Of a stretch of DNA of 47,870 bases, positions 40,859 to 47,870 are shown piece after piece. Made by a program: the position numbers and the translations under genes. The notes under the pieces were generated by a model. It was not told the DNA's origin, ran no database searches, and saw only the letters and a list, made by a program, of their open reading frames with translations. The first letter of the stretch is position 1. Each line of letters opens with the position of its first letter. The DNA is from Chitinophagaceae bacterium UBA3430 (GTDB lineage Bacteria; Bacteroidota; Bacteroidia; Chitinophagales; Chitinophagaceae), in assembly GCA_002378975.1 (NCBI GenBank), contig DFST01000109.1, positions 1 through 47,870 of the forward strand, read 5' to 3'.

Positions 40859-41562
40859 TGGAAGCCAAAAGACCATGCCCTGTTTTTAATGTGTCCACTG
40901 GATGCATGGATCGGATCCTGTGGCGTTGACTGATACCAAATACGACTTCGATCGCCCCATTGCCATTGCCCATAGGGTTGAACACCTACGCGCAATCGAT
41001 CTCCCAGTTGAAAGGAATAGCTCAGCCCCACCTGAGCACGTAGAAAAGGAATTGCCATCGGATTTCGATCCAAGCCAAGACGATATAAAATAAATGAACT
41101 GCGGTCCGTCCTCTTATAAGCTGTTGTAGTCGAAATCGCACTGCCTTCGTGAAACTGAAATACCGGCCCTACACGAAATTCCCATTCGAGCGATGCAGTT
41201 CGCTTGATCAAGGGACGTGAAAACGAAAAGTAGGGAAAGAGTTGAATCGATTCCAACCGATAGGTGGACAAATGAGGTTTCCACGGATAATAAGGCAAAG
41301 CACGATCCAACTCATAAAAAGGAGATCGAAGCACCACCGAACCCATTACACCCCAAGCAAGACCCGTTTCTTTTTTGCTCGGGAAGGCAATGCCCACCTG
41401 CCAAGTTCGATCGGACATAGTTTGTAGGCCATATTGTCCGGCAGCAACCTCTGAACTGGGTGGGGAACAGATTCCCCCACCCAACATCCATCGTACTTGT
41501 GCGTTTACATGCACCGTGAAAAGTAGGCCCATGCAACAGGTGAACAATTTGATTCTTGGCAT
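40834..41562 (-). CDS. Predicted outer-membrane barrel protein, second gene of the operon
   Basis: I do not recognise a family. It is 242 residues from the Met at 41562. That start overlaps the upstream stop as TGATG, the classic form of translational coupling, so it is preferred over the Met at 41571. Signal peptide MPRIKLFTCCMGLLFTVHVNA; then barrel-like strands (RTWQVGIAFPSKKETGLAWG, SVVLRSPFYELD, YRLESIQLFPYFSFSR, SLEWEFRVGPVFQF, LRAQVGLSYSFQLGDRLRVG, PYGQWQWGDRSRIWY, SFGFQCRFE). The DxFxPYF-like arrangement is common in PorT-type barrels but no convincing match was found. Middle gene of a three-gene operon. Confidence 0.75.
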   Translation of the reverse strand: MPRIKLFTCCMGLLFTVHVNAQVRWMLGGGICSPPSSEVAAGQYGLQTMSDRTWQVGIAFPSKKETGLAWGVMGSVVLRSPFYELDRALPYYPWKPHLSTYRLESIQLFPYFSFSRPLIKRTASLEWEFRVGPVFQFHEGSAISTTTAYKRTDRSSFILYRLGLDRNPMAIPFLRAQVGLSYSFQLGDRLRVGVQPYGQWQWGDRSRIWYQSTPQDPIHASSGHIKNRAWSFGFQCRFERRS

Positions 41563-42797
41563 CAGAAACACCCTCCATTGCCCAACAGGTAGACTTGGTC
41601 AACCAGGGCTCGATTGTAGAATAAAGGGAAATTGATGAATTCCGTATTCAGACGCTGAATGGCCAGCGCATAGGGATGTCGCTCCGAAAATTTAGCCTTA
41701 CCGCGACGGTGTACACCGGCAAATTGAAACGGTTGCCCATTCGCCGGCCAAGGTTGATCATCGCACACATTCCATTGCTGCGTACAATAGGCAATGCCCA
41801 CCACCTGCGTCTTATCCTTGACAAATCGATTCCGCTTGCGCTTGTATAAATGCGCCTTCCCCCAGATCCGGGTACGCGTGGATCTGAAATCTGCACGCAC
41901 TCCGCGCTGACCCACTTGATAATAAATACGACGCTCCACATCGGGACTCAGCTGTTGCATCACATTGACATCACGCGTGTCACTTTTGATGCGGGCGGTG
42001 ACTGTCGGGCTGCAATCGTAAAAAACACCTTCCTCCAGCCAAGCCAAAATCTCCTTGATGTTGTCCCAGTTATTAAGAATAAATAAAACGATGTCCTTGA
42101 ATTTTGTTTTTTCTGTAGCCCCACCCTCCGAATAAATATTTTGGATCTTCCTGAGTGACTCCTCAGGCTCGCGAAACGAAATCGCCCAATTGGGATCAAG
42201 AACCGACCAGTACATCTCTTCTTGAACGGGCAATTCATCAAACGGATGCGGATCCTTCCACACCAATCCTTGCCGCTCCAACCACTCTTCCTCCACCTTA
42301 GCTTGGATCAATAACATGGATCGAAATCCCAAATAACTGGCAAAGTACGTGGAGGCATAATGATCGTCGAAGCGGATTAGTTCCTCCAAGTAATTGTCAA
42401 ACAACTCTTGATAAGCATTGAATGTAAGGTCCTCGGCGCAAAGCCCCTCCGTCCACGACTCTGCCAAAATTCTCTCCCGCAATTGCGCATAGATGCTGTC
42501 GCACTCCGCATCCAGATCACGCAACTGCATGGATAATTCCACGGCCGATCGAAGATTGTTGACTTCCAGCATCGACCCAGCAATCCGTACTTCATGGGCA
42601 TGGATCAACTGCTGTACCGACTCGCGAATGCCAACCAACTGCTCCTGGGCTTGGAACCGCTCAGCATGAATGCGGTTTTGCAAATCAGCATGCCCCGACA
42701 AACAAGCATTGAAGCGGTCCTGTCGATCTGCCAACGATTGGGCAGCAAGCTCCGGCAGCGTGAGCAACAACAAACAAAGCATAGTCAAAAATTTCAT
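41562..42797 (-). CDS. Exported protein with a helical N-terminal region, first gene of the operon
   Basis: I do not recognise a family. The frame opens at 42854, but the Met at 42797 starts a strong signal peptide (MKFLTMLCLLLLTLPELAA), giving 411 residues. Residues 20-150 are strongly helical and charged (QEQLVGIRESVQQLIHAHEV, DLDAECDSIYAQLRERI), possibly coiled-coil. The middle has the conserved-looking ILNNWDNIKEILAWLEEGVF. The last 150 residues have strands and basic patches (RIRGKAH-like YKRKRNRFVKDK) and few Cys, ending LLGNGGCF. No T9SS sorting domain and no lipobox. Its stop shares the A of the next gene's ATG. It is probably periplasmic or secreted; function unknown. Confidence 0.75.
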   Translation of the reverse strand: MKFLTMLCLLLLTLPELAAQSLADRQDRFNACLSGHADLQNRIHAERFQAQEQLVGIRESVQQLIHAHEVRIAGSMLEVNNLRSAVELSMQLRDLDAECDSIYAQLRERILAESWTEGLCAEDLTFNAYQELFDNYLEELIRFDDHYASTYFASYLGFRSMLLIQAKVEEEWLERQGLVWKDPHPFDELPVQEEMYWSVLDPNWAISFREPEESLRKIQNIYSEGGATEKTKFKDIVLFILNNWDNIKEILAWLEEGVFYDCSPTVTARIKSDTRDVNVMQQLSPDVERRIYYQVGQRGVRADFRSTRTRIWGKAHLYKRKRNRFVKDKTQVVGIAYCTQQWNVCDDQPWPANGQPFQFAGVHRRGKAKFSERHPYALAIQRLNTEFINFPLFYNRALVDQVYLLGNGGCF

Positions 42798-42977
42798 GAT
42801 GAATATTTTTTGTGAATTAAATGAGTGGTAAAGGTGTTGGGATACCCTTGTCAAATCCTAGTGATAACCCACTGAATTCAAGGAGATTTTACTCGCCAAT
42901 AAATGGGAAAAAAACAAAGAGGAAAATCAATGCAATGGCTGATCTTAAAAATTTGCAGAAGGCGGGGAGAATTTTCG

Positions 42978-42985
42978 TATGTTTG
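42978..42985 (+). promoter_or_regulatory. Promoter of the 67-residue protein gene
   Basis: TATGTTTG at 42978-42985 is an exact TAnnTTTG match. A TTTG at 42952-42955 precedes it with a 22-base spacer, close to the usual 19-21. The leader to ATG 43015 would be about 23 nt. Confidence 0.65.
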
Positions 42986-43014
42986 CCCTTTCCTAACGAT
43001 TAAAATAGAAACAC

Positions 43015-43218
43015 ATGTCGAACGGACCCATCACCGCGTACAACGTGAAGACCAAAGAAAAAGGTGTCGAAATGAAAGATGCCGTCGTCACTAAAACTGC
43101 CAAAGGTGCCTACATGGCTCAGGGCAATGACGGAAAAGGAAACAAACTGACTACCCTCCTCGGCGAAGCCAAAGCATTGGCTGCCATCAAAGAAGGATTT
43201 GCCAAACAAGGCTGGTAA
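43015..43218 (+). CDS. Small basic protein, 67 residues
   Basis: An open frame of 67 residues between a clear promoter and a perfect terminator, hence almost surely a real single-gene unit. The sequence is Lys-rich and of low complexity at the N-terminus (ITAYNVKTKEKGVEM), then DAVVTKTAKGAYMAQGNDGKG and an Ala-rich helix (LLGEAKALAAIKEGFAKQG). The AYNVKTK...G-YMA-G-D pattern repeats short strand-turn units and recalls small conserved Bacteroidota proteins of no known function. No signal peptide or membrane segment. Its compact, highly promoted layout resembles genes expressed at high level, but its role is unknown. Confidence 0.8.
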   Translation: MSNGPITAYNVKTKEKGVEMKDAVVTKTAKGAYMAQGNDGKGNKLTTLLGEAKALAAIKEGFAKQGW

Positions 43219-43234
43219 TTCCTTGCCAACAAAT

Positions 43235-43268
43235 AAAAAAAGATCGACCCTAGGGTCGATCTTTTTTT
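43235..43268. terminator. Bidirectional terminator between the 67-residue gene and the subtilase
   Basis: A perfect palindrome, GATCGACCCTAGGGTCGATC, flanked by A runs on the left and T runs on the right, so it can end transcripts on both strands. It lies in the 65 bp between two convergent genes. Confidence 0.92.
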
Positions 43269-43283
43269 TGTGCCCACTCGGAC

Positions 43284-46200
43284 TCAATTCGATTGCTTCA
43301 CCACTCGAACCACCGAACGAACACCCCGCAATTCGACTTGGATGGCATAGACCCCGGAGGCGATGACAGAACCGGATAGATCCAATAAACAACCATCCAA
43401 AAATCCGGTGGCAGTTTGCGTTTGTTGTTGGATCAGTCGGCCGGCTGCATCAAATATCTTCAGCCGCAACACCTCGCCTGCATTTGCTTGGAACACGCCC
43501 TTAAATAATCCATTGGACGGATTGGGATAAAATTTCACGATGGGCTGCGCATCATAAACAATCGGAATAGCTGTGGAATATACATACCATCCATCCCGAT
43601 GCACGATCTTCACTCGATAAAACCAGACATCCCATTTTGACGCACTATTATCCGAATAGGTGTAGAACTGTTGCCCTGCAGAGTTTCCTCCCGAGGTAAC
43701 CGTAGCGATCGTCTCAAATTGCTGTTGTTGCCAAGCTGCATTGCCTTTGGCAACCTGAATTTCGTGGGCAACGACGTCATATTCATAGGCCGTACTCCAT
43801 TGCAGCTGCGCACCCGTCGAACCGATTCGATCCACGTTGAAGGATCGAATTTCGACCGGCAACCCATTCAAGCCGGTTCGCCATCCACTATTTACCCAAT
43901 ACTCCTCCCAGGCTTTTGTCGGGAACTCTAGGTAATACCCATTTTGATAGGGCACGCGTCTAACTTGATTTCGACTCCGATAATTCCAGCTCCCCATGCC
44001 GTTATCGGCCAATGATAAATTTTGAGAGGTGGAGAGCGTATCGCGGTAACTGGTCAACCCCAGCTCAGCCACCGACCCTACCTTGACACAAGATGCACAA
44101 CCCGTAGCGAACACCAAGGAATCGGTTTCCCGATCCAAAAAATACAAGCGCACACGCGCCGTATCTGCCAGTTGGTTATTCCCTTTCAAGACCCAATTTC
44201 GGTCTAAATAATATTGACCGTTGGTATTGCGATCAGACCCACTGTGAAGAAAAGCCTGCACATCCACGTTGCCAGCAGATGGCGCAGTAGCCTGCAAGGC
44301 TGCCACCAATTGATTGCTTGCCACGACGGGCTGCCAACTCGGAGAGGCTGCCACCGACACGGAAATCGGCGTCGTCAAAGTTGGTCCTGTATAGATGGGC
44401 AAACCATTCTCGTATATGTGGATGTCATCCACCGCAACGCCATCGCGGTTCACCGAGCCGTCGGAGCGCATCACAAACCTAAGCCGCATGGCATTAAGCC
44501 CTGTGGGCAACGGAATGGTAGCGACATGCCAGCGTGTGTAGGACTGCGTACTCCAAACTGGATTGCCACCGGCATAATTTCGGTTGTACCAATTCACTCC
44601 CTGGCCAAATGCACCCAGCCGCAACCAGGTGATTCCGTCGGTGGTATATTCCATATAAGCCCCATCACAAAGCCCACCGGTACCACAATCCTCCAAATCC
44701 AGCGCAACCGTAAAACTCAGCATCGGTGTAGTCAAGCCGCTTACATTGAAGCAAGGCGAATACAAATAGGAAAACTCATTATCGTTGTACGATCCGGCTA
44801 AACGAGTCTTCCAAGACCTTGCTCCGCTACCCGTTCCGTTGATTCGATATGAATTTGGGGCACCCAAATCCCAACTGGCATTTACACCGCCGGGGAACCA
44901 ATCCGATGCACCCGACTCAAAATCCTGCAGGTACGGAAAGTTGCTGACGACAGGCAATACCCGGATCGCTTGAATCAACGTGTCGTTTTCCCGATAAGAA
45001 TCGGTAGGCAGGTCTACCCACACTTTCAACACATTCGAACCAGTCGAAGACAAACTCAGTGATTGCGTGAATGTGTATTGGACCGATGTATTTCCCGCCA
45101 ACGAGGCGATTGACTCGGTTACCACTGCCCCGCCATTCAATTGCATACGAACCGGAATGTTGGTCCGCGTTGAACCCACACTATTCCGAACGGTCACTTT
45201 CACGGATGTCGACGATCCGGCTACGCAGGACTGAACCGCGGGCTCATCAATACGAGTTAATTGAATTTCATCCCCGACTGTATACAGCTTCACATCGTCC
45301 AATGAATAGCCCGCTCCACTCCAATTATCGGCCGCCTGGTATTGACCCCACTGACCCCAGCGGATTTGGAAACTGCTACTGAATGACTGCCCATTGGCCG
45401 CGAGCAGATCCGATAACTCCAATGCATGGGCAGATTTATAAACACCTAAAGCCTCTTGGTTTGAAAAAAGATCATAGGCCTGGATCCACGGAGCAGCATC
45501 GTTGCCTCGTATCCATACTCGGTTGTTGGCATTCGACACTTGCCCATGTTGCTTATATCGAAAATCCAATCGAACCTCATCCGATAAACTATAATTGGAT
45601 AAATTATACGTGCCAATCAAATAATTCGTATTTCCTCCGCCCAGTGTGTAGCTCACATCCAGGGTCAAGGCCCGATCACCGGAATACGACATCCCATTAT
45701 TGATGAAGCTGCGCAGCCGACCCAAGGAATTGACAAACGAAAAATCATACCGATCGGATTCATCCAATCCCATTTGATTTTGAACCCAGGTTTGCTTGGG
45801 CAATTGATCGAAATTATCCAGCCAAGCCGGACTCAACACCAACGGTGCATTGCTCAACTGTCGAATCACACGCGTCAAGGAATTATTGGCTTCAATGAGA
45901 TCGGATGGCCCATCCACCATTAGTTTTATCGTATACAAACCGGCTGCCGACAAATCAGCGGTCGTTGAAAAGTTGTGTGTGTAGCTGGCTCCAGCCGCAA
46001 GATCCGTTAGCGTAATGTTCTCAGTGATTACCGCGCCCGCGTTAATCTGATAACTGACTGTGACCAGACCCGTATACGATACATCATCTAAATTCTTGAT
46101 GCGGATACCAATGGTTTGATTAGCCGGAAGCGACACCGAGGTATTCAGTCGACCCGAACTAGCCGGGCTCACCAATGCCTCCATTCGAAAATCATTATCC

Positions 46201-47870
46201 GAAATCAATCCGGCGCAGGTTCCAGTACTTGGTTGGCGGGATAATGAAACAGATCTTCGGCCTGCTTTGCCATTCAAACGAGGTCGAATACCCACCCAGT
46301 AAATCGTATCACGCGACAACCCACTGAAAACATAATTCGTCGTAGTGGATGGAACAATGGCAACGGATTGCATCTCTGTACCCACCAGACGCATGACCTC
46401 ATAGTCTGTTGCACCGGCAACTGCTGTCCAATCCATGGAGATATAGGTCTCGCATTGTACACTGGCCAGCGAAACCACCGGCAAGCCAATCAATAAAAAT
46501 GATTGCGAGGTACTGACCGCGTTGGTCATCGTATTAATTAAACGCACCCGCACTTGATCGGAGGGCAGGTTCGGTGTGATCCAACTGTATTGAACCGTGG
46601 AGGCCGTTAAGCCCGACACGATGGGCGTCCACGTTGAACCATTGTCCGTAGAAGCCTCCAGGTTGTACGTGCCAGCTCCCGGATAGGTATCCCACTGAAT
46701 GTTGATCGATTGTCCAGGTCGGAAAGATTCACCGCCGAGTGGAAAAGTCAGTTTCGCCGAAGGGGCCAATACCTCCCAACTGATGAAATAAGCTTGCGTG
46801 AGCGTATTTACCGAAGTACCCCGAACGCGAATGGTATAATTGCCGGCGGGAGGATTGTACAAGGTGATCTGCTCGATGTTGTTGATGCGATCTACTCCTA
46901 TAGCCGCTACCTGATTGACTCGAGCGGCGACGGTATCTAGGATACGAGGCAATAAAATACTTCCCGTGGGCGTGACCAATTCCAGATCCAAGTCGTTGAC
47001 TAGGGTCCGATACGCCACCATCGGCGCAGCGGGATCATTCCAATTCAACATCACTTTCAATTGTGCCTGACCTGGAGAAACCGTAAATGTTTTCAACCCA
47101 AATCCGCCATGGATCAATGTACCGGAGGCATATCGATTGTTCTCGAGAATATCCAACGAACGATCTAAATTCATCCATCCAAATCCATAGGTGTAATCGG
47201 GACCTTCATTTCCTTTATCAGTGGCTCCGTTACAAAGTAGATTCTTGACCAAGGCATTGGAGGGATTAGTCCCGGCATTCAGTTGCCGATAGCGCTGTAT
47301 CAACAAGGTAGCACCGCCGGAAGCACCCGGACAAGCCATACTGGTGCCATTGTTCGTATAGTAACTGCCGTTGCCTGTTGAGACCACCGCAGCTCCCTGT
47401 GTGGTGATCTCGGGTTTGATGCGGCCATCGATTACCGGACCGCGACTGGAAAAACTGGCTATATCACCCGTGAACTGAGTGGCGCCCACCGTTAATACAT
47501 TTTTGGCCGATTGATAACTGCCCAACACGGTTTTAAATCCGGTGGCATACGGCGGACAGGTGAGTGTTCCACTGTTTCCGGCTGCAAACACATGCAACAA
47601 TTCCGGAAGATCGAAAGCTTGCTGATCCCAGGCACGAGAATAGAGATCATACAAGCCGTTGTATCCACACTCGTTCACGATGGCACCGTAAGAATTATTG
47701 GTCACCACCATGCCCTCATCTCGAACATACTGCGGAGCGAAATCAAAGATCTGATTGAAATATTGAGCAATCAGCCGCGCCTTGGGCGCATAGCCAGCCA
47801 ACGTATCTACCCAGATACCAGCCCCAGCCATGGTTCCGCTAACATGTATTCCATGTTGACCGATGGACGA
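43284..47870 (-). CDS. Secreted subtilisin-family (S8) serine protease with T9SS type A sorting domain, partial
   Basis: At least 1528 residues are visible; the N-terminus, including the catalytic Asp and signal peptide, is beyond the window edge. The frame enters the window at 47870 as SSIGQHGIHVSGTMAGAG, so the catalytic His (HGIHVSGT) is at the very edge, upstream of the first in-window Met. It continues with Asn site TNNSYG, AAGNSG, GATQFTGDIASFSSRGP, and catalytic Ser in NNGTSMACPGASGG, with a P-domain-like segment (LNWNDPAAPM ... VNDLDLELVTPTG). Then come fibronectin-like, CARDB-like and MAM-like domains (SVSLPANQTIGIRIKNLDDV; LPYLQDFESGASDWF; VAVDDIHIYENG). The last 75 residues are the type A sorting domain (VKFYPNPSNGLFKGVF ... 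LKIFDAAGRLIQQQ ... IASGVYAIQVE). Likely an extracellular protease of KP-43 type. Confidence 0.93.
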   Translation of the reverse strand, partial: SSIGQHGIHVSGTMAGAGIWVDTLAGYAPKARLIAQYFNQIFDFAPQYVRDEGMVVTNNSYGAIVNECGYNGLYDLYSRAWDQQAFDLPELLHVFAAGNSGTLTCPPYATGFKTVLGSYQSAKNVLTVGATQFTGDIASFSSRGPVIDGRIKPEITTQGAAVVSTGNGSYYTNNGTSMACPGASGGATLLIQRYRQLNAGTNPSNALVKNLLCNGATDKGNEGPDYTYGFGWMNLDRSLDILENNRYASGTLIHGGFGLKTFTVSPGQAQLKVMLNWNDPAAPMVAYRTLVNDLDLELVTPTGSILLPRILDTVAARVNQVAAIGVDRINNIEQITLYNPPAGNYTIRVRGTSVNTLTQAYFISWEVLAPSAKLTFPLGGESFRPGQSINIQWDTYPGAGTYNLEASTDNGSTWTPIVSGLTASTVQYSWITPNLPSDQVRVRLINTMTNAVSTSQSFLLIGLPVVSLASVQCETYISMDWTAVAGATDYEVMRLVGTEMQSVAIVPSTTTNYVFSGLSRDTIYWVGIRPRLNGKAGRRSVSLSRQPSTGTCAGLISDNDFRMEALVSPASSGRLNTSVSLPANQTIGIRIKNLDDVSYTGLVTVSYQINAGAVITENITLTDLAAGASYTHNFSTTADLSAAGLYTIKLMVDGPSDLIEANNSLTRVIRQLSNAPLVLSPAWLDNFDQLPKQTWVQNQMGLDESDRYDFSFVNSLGRLRSFINNGMSYSGDRALTLDVSYTLGGGNTNYLIGTYNLSNYSLSDEVRLDFRYKQHGQVSNANNRVWIRGNDAAPWIQAYDLFSNQEALGVYKSAHALELSDLLAANGQSFSSSFQIRWGQWGQYQAADNWSGAGYSLDDVKLYTVGDEIQLTRIDEPAVQSCVAGSSTSVKVTVRNSVGSTRTNIPVRMQLNGGAVVTESIASLAGNTSVQYTFTQSLSLSSTGSNVLKVWVDLPTDSYRENDTLIQAIRVLPVVSNFPYLQDFESGASDWFPGGVNASWDLGAPNSYRINGTGSGARSWKTRLAGSYNDNEFSYLYSPCFNVSGLTTPMLSFTVALDLEDCGTGGLCDGAYMEYTTDGITWLRLGAFGQGVNWYNRNYAGGNPVWSTQSYTRWHVATIPLPTGLNAMRLRFVMRSDGSVNRDGVAVDDIHIYENGLPIYTGPTLTTPISVSVAASPSWQPVVASNQLVAALQATAPSAGNVDVQAFLHSGSDRNTNGQYYLDRNWVLKGNNQLADTARVRLYFLDRETDSLVFATGCASCVKVGSVAELGLTSYRDTLSTSQNLSLADNGMGSWNYRSRNQVRRVPYQNGYYLEFPTKAWEEYWVNSGWRTGLNGLPVEIRSFNVDRIGSTGAQLQWSTAYEYDVVAHEIQVAKGNAAWQQQQFETIATVTSGGNSAGQQFYTYSDNSASKWDVWFYRVKIVHRDGWYVYSTAIPIVYDAQPIVKFYPNPSNGLFKGVFQANAGEVLRLKIFDAAGRLIQQQTQTATGFLDGCLLDLSGSVIASGVYAIQVELRGVRSVVRVVKQSN

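Overview
The window looks like one stretch of chromosome from a free-living member of the Bacteroidota, probably a Chitinophagaceae- or Saprospiraceae-like lineage. The grounds are type IX secretion (T9SS) genes and cargo (porX, a PorP/SprF protein, two type B cargo proteins with SprB-type repeats, a subtilase with a type A sorting tail), a fused lpxC/fabZ, tandem clpP genes, a class II ribonucleotide reductase, and the Bacteroidota -7 promoter element TAnnTTTG at the expected distance before many genes. No insertion sequence, integrase, phage gene or CRISPR array was seen. Both ends cut through genes: purA at the left and a subtilase at the right.

Layout. 1-9.6 kb, all minus strand: the start of purA (with an in-frame TAG), a 1237-residue T9SS type B protein, a bifunctional RelA/SpoT enzyme, a PorP/SprF protein and a second, shorter type B protein whose N-terminal domain is paralogous to the first. 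9.8-14.3 kb, plus strand: tRNA-Leu(UAG), trigger factor, two clpP genes, clpX and a 47-residue protein, a protein-quality-control block. 14.3-17.7 kb, minus: adenosylcobalamin-dependent ribonucleotide reductase, preceded by a 372-bp non-coding region with two strong hairpins. 18.1-31.3 kb: housekeeping genes on both strands (DUF2490 protein, GGGP synthase, dxs, scpA, mscL, an EamA transporter, frr, a WecA-like transferase, a transketolase N-terminal subunit, a LolC/E-type permease, rbfA, an MsbA-like ABC exporter, an acyl-CoA dehydrogenase), with several convergent pairs overlapping by a few bases. 31.3-34.0 kb, minus: an MBL-fold hydrolase, an unknown 92-residue protein and porX. 34.1-40.0 kb, plus: an HD phosphohydrolase, lpxD, lpxC/fabZ and gyrB. 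40.0-42.8 kb, minus: a tightly overlapping operon of one exported helical protein and two predicted outer-membrane barrels, none of which I recognise. Finally a 67-residue protein with its own promoter and terminator, and the 3' part of a very large secreted subtilase.

How the genes fit together. Much of the window concerns the cell surface: PorX regulates T9SS genes in relatives, PorP/SprF proteins help export and anchor type B cargo, and lipid A synthesis (lpxD, lpxC/fabZ, an MsbA-like exporter) supplies the lipopolysaccharide to which many T9SS cargo proteins become attached. Nucleotide signalling appears as Rsh, PorX and the HD enzyme. The best candidate for an undescribed system is the three-gene secreted/outer-membrane operon at 40.0-42.8 kb. 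The most surprising single sequence feature is the amber codon in purA.
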